Assembly: GCA_022564295.1 (NCBI GenBank)
Contig: JADFLR010000002.1
Span: 62,001-126,000, forward strand
Direction of reading: 5' to 3'
DNA: 64,000 bases
Source: Bacteroidota bacterium
GTDB lineage: Bacteria; Bacteroidota; Ignavibacteria; Ignavibacteriales; Ignavibacteriaceae
Shown here piece by piece: positions 17,583 through 26,112 of this stretch (its first letter is position 1; the number at the start of each line of letters is the position of its first letter). Made by a program: the position numbers and the translations under genes. Under the pieces are notes generated by a model. That model made no database searches. It had not been told where the DNA came from and saw only the letters and a list, made by a program, of their open reading frames with translations.

Positions 17583-17680
17583 ACTTAACAATTTAGATCA
17601 ATTGCTGATCAAAATGGTTTATGGACCCGTTCCACTGCCTGGGCAAACTCGTGCTTTGCTGATGAACTTTAAAGTTAAAC
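17583..17680 (+). other. Candidate attC site, weak
   Basis: ACTTAAC and GTTAAAC core-like words 98 bp apart with limited arm pairing (TTGCTGATCA / TTTGCTGATGAAC). Supported mainly by position directly before repeat copy 7. Confidence 0.35.
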
Positions 17681-17907
17681 CAGAGCCCCGATTAAGTTTT
17701 CTCGTCCGTATTGTAATTTCTTGCAATTTAATTTAATTTTGAGTTGACAATATGTAATCCCCCTTTCTGTTGACTGCAATAGTGGCCGGGGAATGTCCTA
17801 ATTTTTGTGGGTAGGAACATCCGTAGATGAACATTTTAAAACCAATATTTTTGCAGGATAACAAGAAATATCAAGCGGTAATCTTGCAAGTTAAAAATAT
17901 GTTAGAA
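17674..17907 (+). repeat. Copy 7 of the interspersed non-coding repeat (short head, alternative tail)
   Basis: GTTAAACCAGAGCCCCGATT, AAGTTTTCTCGTCCGTATTG, TTTAATTTTGAGTTGAC, then the second tail type: CCCTTTCTGTTGACTGCAAT, GGCCGGGGAATGTC, ATTTTTGTGGGTAGGAAC, TTTAAAACCAATATTTTTGC, GGTAATCTTGCAAG, ending AATATGTTAGAAG. Confidence 0.8.
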
Positions 17908-17949
17908 GATATACTTTTTGGATAGGTCAAACACAGATATGTTACAGAG

Positions 17950-18270
17950 ATGATTGTAATTATTTATATTTTAATTCTAGCGATAACAATATTTACAGCT
18001 TACTGGGCTTATAAAAATGGTAAATTATCAAAGCATCCCACTATTTATATAATCATACCTACTCTGCTTTATTGGTATTGGGAAAGTCAAGCTGAAGGAA
18101 ATATTAGAATAGATTTAATCCTTATCTATCCGATTTTGTTTGCAATCTATATTGCCGTGCTTTGGGGTAAATTTAGATATTATTCAATATTTATTTCTGC
18201 TCTTTTAATGGTAATGAATATTATATTTTTCATATTTTCATATGATCTTTTTGGAAAATATCCTGGATGA
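17950..18270 (+). CDS. Small multi-pass membrane protein, unknown function
   Basis: 106 residues, almost entirely hydrophobic: four predicted helices (IYILILAITIFTAYWAY, YIIIPTLLYWYW, LILIYPILFAIYIAVLW, ISALLMVMNIIFFIFSY), with a conserved-looking basic loop KNGKLSKHPT. No family is recognised. It is flanked by repeat copy 7 and a clear attC site, so it is a one-gene cassette. Confidence 0.65.
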   Translation: MIVIIYILILAITIFTAYWAYKNGKLSKHPTIYIIIPTLLYWYWESQAEGNIRIDLILIYPILFAIYIAVLWGKFRYYSIFISALLMVMNIIFFIFSYDLFGKYPG

Positions 18271-18300
18271 TTAAGTGAGGCAACAATAGATCGAGTGTTC

Positions 18301-18361
18301 TTCTAACAATTGGGTCAACCGGACGAGCAAAATCCGCGCGCCGGTTAGCTTGATGTTAAAC
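18301..18361 (+). other. attC recombination site
   Basis: R'' TTCTAAC, L'' TCAACCGG, loop ACGAGCAAAATCCGCGCG, right arm CCGGTTAGCTTGA, R' GTTAAAC; 61 bp. Strong pairing with an asymmetric bulge. The right core starts repeat copy 8. Confidence 0.85.
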
Positions 18362-18588
18362 CTGAGCCCCGATAAAGTTTTCTCATCCTTATTGTAATTG
18401 CACCCAATTTATTTTAATTTACTATTGCATATATGTTAACCCCTTTCTGTTGACTGCAGTACTTGCTGGGGAATATTCTGATTTTTGTGGGTAGGAACGA
18501 GCCGGAAATGAATAATTTAAAACCAATATTTCTGCAGGATAACCTTATAATACTAGTAATAATCTTGCAGATTAATAATATGTTATAA
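18355..18588 (+). repeat. Copy 8 of the interspersed non-coding repeat (short head, alternative tail)
   Basis: GTTAAACCTGAGCCCCGATA, AAGTTTTCTCATCCTTATTG, TTGCACCCAATTTATTTTAA, CCCTTTCTGTTGACTGCAGT, GCTGGGGAATATTC, TTTTTGTGGGTAGGAAC, AACCAATATTTCTGCAGGAT, TAATCTTGCAGATTAATAAT and end ATGTTATAAGC. About 130 bp without a recognisable gene follow before the next attC site. Confidence 0.8.
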
Positions 18589-18719
18589 GCTCGGCAAATT
18601 TCAGTTTTTTGATTCAGATATTATTTTTTTAAATTTGGATGTAAAGGATTCTTAAATGAAGAACGAAATTAAACAATGAACAGACATATAAAGTAGAATT
18701 GCGTAATAAACGAAAAAAC

Positions 18720-18769
18720 ATATAACTAATAGTCCTGCTATACGCAATGCGTATAGCGAGACGTTGGCG
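18720..18769 (+). other. attC recombination site of an apparently gene-less cassette
   Basis: Left core ATATAAC, perfect stem GCTATACGC-AATG-CGTATAGC with bulged flanks AGTCCT / GAGAC, right core GTTGGCG; 50 bp. Upstream, between 18589 and 18720, there is no convincing open frame. Confidence 0.7.
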
Positions 18770-18794
18770 TGCATTAAATTAAAATGGAACCAAT

Positions 18795-19178
18795 ATGGAG
18801 GCAAAACTTTACAGAATTATTTTTCCGGTGAATGATATCAACAAAGCAGAAAAATTTTACTCTAAAATTCTCAAGCAAAAAGGTACTAGAGTATCACCTG
18901 GTCGTCATTATTTTAATCTTGGAGGAACGATATTGGCTTGCTACGACCCTACTGCAGATGGTGATGAAAAAGGAAACTGGGAGTTTCACAAAAATCAATA
19001 TATCTACATATCCGTGCCTGATTTGGAAAACATAAAAGCTGAAATGGAGAATCTTGACTATAAATCAATCGGGGTTATTGAAAAGATGCCTTGGGGTGAA
19101 AGGTTACTTTATGCTAATGATCCTTTCGGAAATCCAATATGCTTTGTTGATGAAAAAACTGTTTTTACAGGAAATTAA
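18795..19178 (+). CDS. VOC (glyoxalase/bleomycin-resistance) family protein
   Basis: 127 residues with two beta-alpha-beta-beta-beta units: LYRIIFPVNDINKAEKFYSK at the start, HYFNLGGTILACYDP, QYIYISVPDLENIKAEME, and WGERLLYANDPFGNPICFVD at the end (Glu/Asp metal ligand region). VOC proteins are small metal-dependent enzymes or binding proteins for antibiotics and aldehydes. It is a one-gene cassette flanked by attC sites at 18720 and 19191. Confidence 0.88.
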   Translation: MEAKLYRIIFPVNDINKAEKFYSKILKQKGTRVSPGRHYFNLGGTILACYDPTADGDEKGNWEFHKNQYIYISVPDLENIKAEMENLDYKSIGVIEKMPWGERLLYANDPFGNPICFVDEKTVFTGN

Positions 19179-19190
19179 ACCAATATCAGC

Positions 19191-19241
19191 TGTTAACACC
19201 AAATAAACTGTATTAGAACGCAGTTTATTAATATCGTTAAC
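19191..19241 (+). other. attC recombination site
   Basis: TGTTAAC at the left, CAAATAAACTG paired with CAGTTTATT around TATTAGAACG, CGTTAAC at the right; 51 bp, nearly palindromic with an extra AATAT on the right arm. Confidence 0.7.
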
Positions 19242-19291
19242 AGTAAGTTTACAAAAAGAAAAAGGACTGACCTTACATTTATACAATATTA

Positions 19292-19804
19292 ATGACAATA
19301 GAGACCATTATAAAACAATATGACTTTAATTTAGAGTATGCAAAAGCTCTCGTTCAAGACCTCTCGGACAACCAAATGACAAGTATTCCTGCAAACGGAC
19401 TTGAAAATCATCCCGCTTTCACGCTTGGACATTTAATTTCTGGAAGTGCTGGATTAGCGGAGGACTTAGGAGATAAATTTGAAATGCCAAACAATTGGGC
19501 GGACTTATTTTTACGAAAAGGACCCGGGGACCCCAGAAAACCTGACCTTGACAAAAGCAAGTATCCATCTAAGCAATTATTACTTAAAGAATTGGAAGAA
19601 CAACATAATAAGGTTAAAAAATTATTGAAATGCATTGACATAAATAAATTAAGTGAAAAATTCAAATGGCGCTTCAGCAGATATATGCCCTCTCTACTCG
19701 ACATTATTACTTTTATGTGCATTAATCATGAGGCAACGCATTTGGGACAACTTGCTGCATGGAGACGGGCAATGGGTTTAACATCAGCACTTGCTACATT
19801 ATGA
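19292..19804 (+). CDS. DinB-family protein (second copy type)
   Basis: 170 residues. Helix 1 MTIETIIKQYDFNLEYAKAL, the first metal histidine in HPAFTLGHLISG, and the C-terminal pair in INHEATHLGQLAAWRRAMGL, the standard three-His set of DinB-like four-helix bundles. It is not closely similar to the GC-rich DinB protein at 8088. Downstream 19805-19973 contains CCTACCGCCG ... CGGAGGGTTAAG and TAAACGTTGTGTG, which may be a decayed attC site; no gene is seen there. Confidence 0.85.
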   Translation: MTIETIIKQYDFNLEYAKALVQDLSDNQMTSIPANGLENHPAFTLGHLISGSAGLAEDLGDKFEMPNNWADLFLRKGPGDPRKPDLDKSKYPSKQLLLKELEEQHNKVKKLLKCIDINKLSEKFKWRFSRYMPSLLDIITFMCINHEATHLGQLAAWRRAMGLTSALATL

Positions 19805-19973
19805 CCCGAAAGACCAAACCTACCGCCGACATTACATATAGTTTACGGAGGGTTAAGTGCTTAATTATGAACATTTTAAATATAAATAAACGTTAATGTA
19901 AATTGAAAGAATTGTGTTTCAAAATCCGCCACAATCCATAATCTAAACGTTGTGTGTCATATATCTAACTAAC

Positions 19974-21497
19974 ATGAAAACTAATATCAGAAGCTATTTA
20001 AGTATTAAGCTCCTCTGCTTGGTGTGGGTATCTATGATTTTCAATCATAATATTCTTGCACAATCAAATCCTGTTTCTAAGGACGATTATTTGCTTGAAT
20101 TGGATGAAAAGATACCTGCTTGGTTGGAAGAGTTTATTGTTCCGGGAGCAGCTATCGCGCTTATTGAGAATGGAGAAGTTATATTTCAAAAAGGGTATGG
20201 TTATGCTGATGTGAAAAACCAAGTTAAGATAACTACTCAGACTGGATTTAATATTGGCTCAATATCTAAAACGGTAACCGCTTGGGGAGTCATGAAATTG
20301 GTGGAAGATGGTAAAATTGAATTGGACAGTCCAGCAGAAAAATATCTGACGCGCTGGCATTTTCCGAGCTCAGATTTTGATGTAGATGAAGTTACCATTA
20401 GAAGGCTGCTTAGTCATACAGCAGGACTTTCTTTACATGGTTATCCGGGATGGGCACCAAGTGATACCTTACCTACAATAGAGGAATCGCTATCAGGTAA
20501 AAATAATGGACCCGGTGATGTTAGAATAATTATGGAACCCGGTACAAAGTGGAAATATTCAGGCGGAGGGTTTACAATTCTTCAGCTAATCATTGAAGAG
20601 GTGAGTGGAAAGAAATTTGCAGAATACATGCAGTCTGAAATTCTTGATCCCCTGGGCATGAAAAATAGTAGCTTCCTGATCGATGATAAGATAATGGGTG
20701 CATCCTCTTTGGAACACAATACCTATGGCGATGTGATTCCCTTTGAACTATTTACAGCAGAGGCTGCAGCTGGTCTTCATACTACCATAGAAGATTTTAC
20801 TCTGTTTGCTCAAGCGAGTCTCTATAATTGGAATTCTGAAAAAATTGGCCATTCTATTTTAAAGTCGAGCACCATTGAGTTAATGACAACACCTGCACCA
20901 GTCTCTGATGGTCGATATGGTTTGGGCTATGGTGTTGATTCCATACAAAATAGTTCCACAGTTTTAGTTGGTCACGGAGGAGCCAATACTGGCTGGCATG
21001 CGTATCTTAGAGTAAATCGAGAAACTGGTGATGGATTTGTCATGGTAACCAATGGCGGATCAGGTTCTAATGTTTACAGACAAGCATATTGCGATTGGAT
21101 TGATTGGAAAATAGGAGTATCTCTTGGAAATAGATGTAAAAAAACACTTACTGCATTATTAATTAGAACTTTTAAAACTGAAGATATTGAAGCTACATTA
21201 GACAAGTATAAAGAGGTTAAGAAAAATGAAGTAGACTCATATTTTTTTAACGAAAACTTATTAAACAATTTTGGATATGATTTGCTTCATGCAAATAAAA
21301 TTAAAGAAGCCATTGTGATATTTAAGTTGAATGTGGAGGAGTATCCTGAAGCCTGGAATGTATATGATAGTTTAGGTGAAGCATACATGGAGAATGGAGA
21401 AAATGAGTTGGCTATTGAAAATTATCAAAAATCGGTAGACTTAAATCCTGACAACACCAATGGAATTGCCGTTCTAAAGAAATTAAAAAGTAAATAA
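19974..21497 (+). CDS. Serine beta-lactamase-like hydrolase with C-terminal TPR
   Basis: 507 residues from the ATG at 19974 (an upstream start at 19950 lacks the signal-peptide fit). Signal peptide about residues 1-30, ending near NHNILAQ. Class-C/DD-peptidase-type motifs: SISKTVTAW (SxxK nucleophile), YSGGGFTILQ (in place of YxN) and LVGHGGANTGW (HxG/KTG equivalent). The last 60 residues hold TPR-like helices (NVYDSLGEAYMENGENELAI). It would hydrolyse esters, peptides or lactams outside the cytoplasm. The YSG variant suggests an esterase or peptidase rather than an antibiotic-inactivating enzyme. Confidence 0.88.
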   Translation: MKTNIRSYLSIKLLCLVWVSMIFNHNILAQSNPVSKDDYLLELDEKIPAWLEEFIVPGAAIALIENGEVIFQKGYGYADVKNQVKITTQTGFNIGSISKTVTAWGVMKLVEDGKIELDSPAEKYLTRWHFPSSDFDVDEVTIRRLLSHTAGLSLHGYPGWAPSDTLPTIEESLSGKNNGPGDVRIIMEPGTKWKYSGGGFTILQLIIEEVSGKKFAEYMQSEILDPLGMKNSSFLIDDKIMGASSLEHNTYGDVIPFELFTAEAAAGLHTTIEDFTLFAQASLYNWNSEKIGHSILKSSTIELMTTPAPVSDGRYGLGYGVDSIQNSSTVLVGHGGANTGWHAYLRVNRETGDGFVMVTNGGSGSNVYRQAYCDWIDWKIGVSLGNRCKKTLTALLIRTFKTEDIEATLDKYKEVKKNEVDSYFFNENLLNNFGYDLLHANKIKEAIVIFKLNVEEYPEAWNVYDSLGEAYMENGENELAIENYQKSVDLNPDNTNGIAVLKKLKSK

Positions 21498-21504
21498 TCC
21501 ATAC

Positions 21505-21572
21505 TAGTTATGATCCTTGGCGTCTTCAGAACTCTACGAGCTACGCCACGCCCATGAACCTCATAGTTAAAC
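21505..21572 (+). other. Candidate attC site
   Basis: TTATGATCCTTGGCGT on the left pairs in pieces with ACGCC and TCATA on the right, ending in GTTAAAC. The left core (TAGTTAT) is degenerate. It lies directly between the serine hydrolase gene and repeat copy 9. Confidence 0.5.
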
Positions 21573-21960
21573 CATCGCCCCGATAAAGTTTTCTCATCAT
21601 CTTCTTCTTACTCATACTCTTAATCATAATCTTAAATGTAGTTCGCGTTCAGTAATCCCACTGTCATTCAGTGCGAATCTTGTTAAACAGCATTGAATAC
21701 ATATTTAGTTGTTGATGTTAAACAAACAAGATTCCTTCGGAATGACAATCTATGGTTCAGCTTCAAGATCAGGTTTAGGATATATTCCCCACATCTATTG
21801 AGATTAACCCGACAATGTTTTAGCTTACACCTATCTGACCTAAATGTCTTTGTTTGACACCGGCAGGCAGGCTTGCAAATATGTAACCCCTTTCTGTTGA
21901 CTGTAGTACTAGCTGGGGAAGTCCCCGCTATTACGGGGTAAATCTGATTTTGGAGAAGAT
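21566..21960 (+). repeat. Copy 9 of the interspersed non-coding repeat (long head with nested palindrome, alternative tail)
   Basis: GTTAAACCATCGCCCCGATA, AAAGTTTTCTCATCATCTTC, CTCATACTCTTAATCATAAT, the nested 84-bp palindromic element, AGGATATATTCCCCACATC, TATTGAGATTAACCCGAC, ACACCGGCAGGCAGG, then the second tail type CCCTTTCTGTTGACTGTAGT and GCTGGGGAAGTCC with a CCCCGCTATTACGGGG hairpin. It combines the long head with the alternative tail. Confidence 0.8.
21663..21746. repeat. Nested palindromic element (second copy)
   Basis: GTCATTCAGTGCGAATCTTG ... CAAGATTCCTTCGGAATGAC, nearly identical to the copy at 6901-6984 and in the same context inside the host repeat (after TCTTAAATGTAGTTCGC). Confidence 0.75.
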
Positions 21961-22012
21961 ATTCTTAAAAAACATTATATTTATATTATTTAATAAATAA
22001 TTAGGTGAAATG

Positions 22013-24259
22013 ATGAATAAACAATTTCTGTTCACATTCGTCGTAATCACTATTCAAGTTTCATTTGCACAAACCACTCCCGAATTCAGCAGCAGAATTG
22101 ATATGGGACTTGTTGAACATCCTGAACTTACAGAAGCCTCAGGCTTGGTTGAGAGCCGAAAAAATGCGCATGTTTTATGGTCCCACAATGATCGAAATAA
22201 TCAAAACCGGTTATTCGCATTTAACTCAGCGGGAACACATCTTGGAATTTATTGGATTGATGGTGTTGAGAATAGGGATTGGGAAGATTTAGCAATCGGT
22301 CCCGGACCAATACCAAATGTAGATTATCTTTACATTGGAGATATAGGTGACAATGATGCAGTTCATGAAAACAAGTATATCTATCGTATTCCTGAGCCTG
22401 TAGTAGATTTCAACCAGGTACCCGTTGAGATTACAATTTTTGATGTTGATACAATAATTTTTCAATATCCTGATGGTAATCGCGACGCAGAAACTCTTCT
22501 TTTAGATCCATTAACTAAGGATCTTTATGTCGTTTCAAAAAGGGAGTTTGAGGATATTCGTGTTTACCGCGCACCTTATCCTCAACCAACTAATCAAGTT
22601 TTTACACTTGAACATGTAGCAACGATCCAGTTATCGCAAATAGTCGGAGGTGATATTTCGCCTTCAGGACTGGAAATACTTTTAAAGACTTACACAAGTA
22701 TGTATTACTGGAACCGCTCATCAAACCAGAATTTGTGGGAATCCTTTGATAATCCCCCAATCATCTTACCATATGTTGAGGAAATGCAGGGTGAAGCAGT
22801 AAGCTGGGCCGCAGACAGCATGGGATATTATACACTTTCAGAAGAACCGAATAATATTCCCGCCCACCTCTTCTATTACCCCCGCATTAATCCCTCGATA
22901 GTTGTAATAAATGAAATAATGCAAAATCCGCTTGCTGTAGGAGATGAATTTGGTGAATGGTTTGAACTCTTTAATAATAGTACCGATCCGGTAAATCTAA
23001 TGGGATGGATTATTAAAGATACGGATACGGACTTCCATATGATTTCCCAATCCATTGTTTTATCACCAGGAGAATTTCTCGTGCTTTCTAATAACTCAGA
23101 TTCAACTACAAATGGTGGATTGAAAGTCGATTATCAATACAATGATATTGTTTTAGACAATTCAGTTGATGAAATCCTGATGGTTTCCCCAACAGGTGTA
23201 GTTGTTGACAGCGTTGCTTATGATAACGGTGTTACATTCCCAAATACAAAGGGAACTTCTATGGCATTATTGAATGAGAACATGGATAATAGCTTTGGTT
23301 TGAATTGGAGAGAATCGACCTTGACATTTGGAGATGGAGATTTAGGAACACCAGGATTATCGAATTCCGGTACGATTCCATTCTTGTCAATAAAAGATAT
23401 TCAATTTACTACAGATTCATCCGGTTTATCACCACTATTTGGACAACGAGTTACAATTTCTGGAACTTTATCTATAGATCCATTCGGATTTTCTGGTTCA
23501 ACCTTCTTTATACAGGATTCAGTTGCAATGTGGTCAGGGATCATGGTAAAGTATACAAGTGCCGCTCAGATAGGTGATAATGTGAAATTAACCGGGACAG
23601 TAGCGGAAGCCAACAATGCTTTAACTATACTCATTGATGTATCCGATTTTGAAATTCTTGAGAATCAATTGATTGAGATTGTTCCAATACCGGTAAGCAC
23701 TGGTGAGATCAGCACCGAAGGCATAAATGCAGAAGCTTATGAGAGTGTTCTTGTTACTGTAACCGGTATATGTGATAATGAAAATCTAGGATTTAGAGAA
23801 TGGTCAATTGATGACGGCACCGGTTCAACAAGGGTATATCACACACTTATTGGAGGCTTCACACCTATTTTAGGGAATGAATATTCGGTTACTGGCATCC
23901 AATTTTACAGAGATAACAATTTTAAAGTGTTACCAAGGGACATTAATGACATAAGTGATCCTTCTGCATTATCTGATAATTCAGATGATATTCCAAAAAT
24001 ATTTGAACTACATCAGAACTATCCAAATCCTTTTAATCCAACAACAATAATATCTTATTCAATTCCCGTATCTACTCATGTTTCAGTCGTTATTTTTGAT
24101 ATCCTCGGTAGAAAAATACATACTTTGATCAACGAACAAAAATCACCCGGAAATTATTCTCTCAGTTTCAACGGCAGTAATCTTTCCAGCGGAGTATATT
24201 TTTATAAGTTACAAACAAAAAATTTTACCAATGTTAAAAAACTGTTGATTATTAAATAA
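22013..24259 (+). CDS. Secreted lamin-tail-domain protein with T9SS C-terminal sort signal
   Basis: About 748 residues. Signal peptide MNKQFLFTFVVITIQVSFAQ; residues about 25-290 form a beta-propeller-like region (SGLVESRKNAHVLWSHND, YIGDIGDNDAVHENKYIYR, RDAETLLLDPLTKDLYVVSK); a lamin-tail domain follows (INEIMQNPLAVGDEFGEWFE, LMGWIIKDTD); an OB-fold-like region (DIQFTTDSSGLSPLFGQRVT); and the C-terminus is a type IX sort domain (FELHQNYPNPFNPTTIISY ... GVYFYKL). It should be exported by Sec, cross the outer membrane through the T9SS and stay at the surface. The SprA- and PorX-like genes at the right end of the window belong to this pathway. Confidence 0.88.
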   Translation: MNKQFLFTFVVITIQVSFAQTTPEFSSRIDMGLVEHPELTEASGLVESRKNAHVLWSHNDRNNQNRLFAFNSAGTHLGIYWIDGVENRDWEDLAIGPGPIPNVDYLYIGDIGDNDAVHENKYIYRIPEPVVDFNQVPVEITIFDVDTIIFQYPDGNRDAETLLLDPLTKDLYVVSKREFEDIRVYRAPYPQPTNQVFTLEHVATIQLSQIVGGDISPSGLEILLKTYTSMYYWNRSSNQNLWESFDNPPIILPYVEEMQGEAVSWAADSMGYYTLSEEPNNIPAHLFYYPRINPSIVVINEIMQNPLAVGDEFGEWFELFNNSTDPVNLMGWIIKDTDTDFHMISQSIVLSPGEFLVLSNNSDSTTNGGLKVDYQYNDIVLDNSVDEILMVSPTGVVVDSVAYDNGVTFPNTKGTSMALLNENMDNSFGLNWRESTLTFGDGDLGTPGLSNSGTIPFLSIKDIQFTTDSSGLSPLFGQRVTISGTLSIDPFGFSGSTFFIQDSVAMWSGIMVKYTSAAQIGDNVKLTGTVAEANNALTILIDVSDFEILENQLIEIVPIPVSTGEISTEGINAEAYESVLVTVTGICDNENLGFREWSIDDGTGSTRVYHTLIGGFTPILGNEYSVTGIQFYRDNNFKVLPRDINDISDPSALSDNSDDIPKIFELHQNYPNPFNPTTIISYSIPVSTHVSVVIFDILGRKIHTLINEQKSPGNYSLSFNGSNLSSGVYFYKLQTKNFTNVKKLLIIK

Positions 24260-24268
24260 ATTGTGGAA

Positions 24269-25414
24269 ATGATTAAAAAATTAACTATCAGTTTAATCTC
24301 ATTTACAATCATCTCAATCTTCTTATCTTGTGAATCACCTAAACCTCAAAAGTTAATCGGTGAGTGGGAAGGATATTCGGACCAGCTGGAAGCTAGAGAG
24401 CCCGTTTTCTATACCTTTAATTCTGATGGCAGCGGAGAATTTACAATTAGAAATATGACTTGGGTAATTAAAAACTATTCTTTAAATGAGGAAAGATCAC
24501 CGGCAGTTTTGACCTTAGAACTTGATGACCCTTTTGGAGATAGTAAAACTCAAAATCTATTTGTTGAGTTCATTTCCTCGAAAGAAATAATAATAAAGGA
24601 TAATAAAGGAAAGAAGATCATTTTATACTTGGGGAAAGGCAGGCTAGCAAGTTTAGAGGAAACAGCCCTAAGAAAAGCTAAAAGAAAGGCGCAGAAAAAT
24701 GCTATGATTTTCGACTGTGCAATTATAGCTTCGGATTCCCGGATCTATTTTAAAAAACCTATCGCCTTGGGTGGTGGAGGGAGTTCCTTCAAGGATTATA
24801 AAATTCCAACCTATCTACAGAATACGTCTGAGGGAAAATATAGTTCCACATTGAACTCTGATAATTCACTCTCTATTGTTGGCATCAGTAAATCTCTAGC
24901 GGGTGATAGTCTCAATCTGATAAAAGTTTCAGTCAATATGTTCTCTCCTTCTTTGGATGGCGATTTGATTATAGAAGACCCGATGGCGGATAAGTCATCA
25001 GAGAAACTACAGTTGAATTTTTATTCTGATCAGAAATTCATTCTTAAAGATCAAAATGGTCAGGATGTTCAATTAGAAGTTAGTGAAGAGATACTCGCGC
25101 GAATGGAGAAAGAGAAAATTAAAAATGTTGGTAGGGATGGATTATTATCTGACTGTATGAACTTAGCCTCAAGATGTCAGCAGTATTATAATAAACCAAA
25201 GACATTGGGAGGTGGAGGTCATTCCTTCATTGAATATAAGATACCGGCTAATTTGCAGAAAACTCATAACGGCACTTATTCTGCATCTGTAATGAATGAT
25301 AAAAACCTTCAGATTATCGGCATTGGCAAAGTAGTTGGAAATGATAATATAAATCCTGTAAAGGTTATTGTTACGATATCGCCAAACAAAGCTATTACCA
25401 AAGTTGTTAATTAA
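24269..25414 (+). CDS. Lipoprotein with duplicated LGGGG-motif domain
   Basis: About 381 residues; ATG at 24269 preferred to the GTG at 24263. Lipobox IFLSC (Cys about 20). Two homologous segments are visible: AKRKAQKNAMIFDCAIIAS ... YFKKPIALGGGGSSFKDYKI (about 138-175) and KIKNVGRDGLLSDCMNLAS ... YYNKPKTLGGGGHSFIEYKI (about 288-325). Each is followed by a GxYSxxxxxDxxLxIxGI strand pair. The motif (short helix, xYYxKPxxLGGGGxSFxxYxIP) recalls pseudopilin-like hypothetical proteins of this phylum (recall, not searched). It starts nine bases after the T9SS cargo gene and is probably co-transcribed with it. Confidence 0.75.
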   Translation: MIKKLTISLISFTIISIFLSCESPKPQKLIGEWEGYSDQLEAREPVFYTFNSDGSGEFTIRNMTWVIKNYSLNEERSPAVLTLELDDPFGDSKTQNLFVEFISSKEIIIKDNKGKKIILYLGKGRLASLEETALRKAKRKAQKNAMIFDCAIIASDSRIYFKKPIALGGGGSSFKDYKIPTYLQNTSEGKYSSTLNSDNSLSIVGISKSLAGDSLNLIKVSVNMFSPSLDGDLIIEDPMADKSSEKLQLNFYSDQKFILKDQNGQDVQLEVSEEILARMEKEKIKNVGRDGLLSDCMNLASRCQQYYNKPKTLGGGGHSFIEYKIPANLQKTHNGTYSASVMNDKNLQIIGIGKVVGNDNINPVKVIVTISPNKAITKVVN

Positions 25415-25582
25415 ATGAAGTGATTGATAATTTATCGACCTTGACTCAACAGTTATCCATCGTTATTCCAACTAAGCTTATTGTTCCGTCTGCAAGGTAC
25501 GGCCGGAGTTTTAACTGAAATGCTATCAATTCGTTAAGTAGTACTATCAGGGGGATACTGATTAAAAAGAAAATTAAAATAA
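25415..25582 (+). other. Intergenic stretch with possible decayed attC site
   Basis: No gene seen. CTCAACAGTTATCC on the left and ATCAATTCGTTAAGTAG on the right, with GGTACGGCCGGAG between, may be the remains of an attC site ahead of repeat copy 10. Confidence 0.3.
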
Positions 25583-25677
25583 CAAAGGAATGAAAATATC
25601 TTAGCCCCTTATGAAATAACTAAAATTGATGACCAACATAATCTTGCAGCTTAATAATATGTTAGGCGAAAATAGGA
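25583..25677 (+). repeat. Copy 10 of the interspersed non-coding repeat (tail only)
   Basis: AAAGGAATGAAAATATCTTA, GCCCCTTATGAAATAAC, ACCAACATAATCTTGCAGC and the end TTAATAATATGTTAGGC. The head is absent. The next gene begins six bases after the GTTAGGC. Confidence 0.8.
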
Positions 25678-25683
25678 AAACGG

Positions 25684-26067
25684 ATGTATCTATTAGCCAG
25701 TTTTGGAATTTTAATGGTTCTACTTAGCATCTCTATGGTGTTAAGTCCGATCCGTTTTTCAAATGGAATAATTAGGTTTAGCGAGAGCGTATATTTTCAT
25801 CCGTTTGAAATAATAAGTAGACTAGCCTTCGGAGTTGTGTTTGTTATTTATGCAAATCATACACTCTATCCGCAAATGATTTTGGTAATTGGCTACATTT
25901 TAATTGCAGTAGGTATAGGTTTGACTTTGACTCCACCAACAAAGCACAAACAGTTAGCGGTATGGTCAGCAAAAAAGTTTTTACATGCCTTTCGCCCTGC
26001 TGGAGTAATATCATTTTTATTCGGTTTATTTATAATTTATGCATCAATTGGGGGCGCATTTGCCTAA
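25684..26067 (+). CDS. Small four-helix membrane protein, unknown function
   Basis: 127 residues with four hydrophobic helices: LLASFGILMVLLSISMVLS, ISRLAFGVVFVIYANH, MILVIGYILIAVGIGLTLT and AGVISFLFGLFIIYASIG. A basic loop KHKQLAVWSAKKFLHAFRP lies between helices 3 and 4. I recognise no named family. The gene begins directly after the GTTAGGC end of repeat copy 10, and its TAA stop is inside the GCCTAAC core of an attC site, so it is a textbook one-gene cassette. Confidence 0.7.
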   Translation: MYLLASFGILMVLLSISMVLSPIRFSNGIIRFSESVYFHPFEIISRLAFGVVFVIYANHTLYPQMILVIGYILIAVGIGLTLTPPTKHKQLAVWSAKKFLHAFRPAGVISFLFGLFIIYASIGGAFA

Positions 26068-26112
26068 CAAAAAGCTGCACATTGACACCCAAAGTGGAGC
26101 TTGGCGTTAAAC
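26062..26112 (+). other. attC recombination site
   Basis: R'' GCCTAAC (with stop codon), arm AAAAGCTGCAC, loop ATTGACACCCAAA, arm GTGGAGCTTGGC, R' GTTAAAC; 51 bp. Followed at once by repeat copy 11. Confidence 0.85.
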
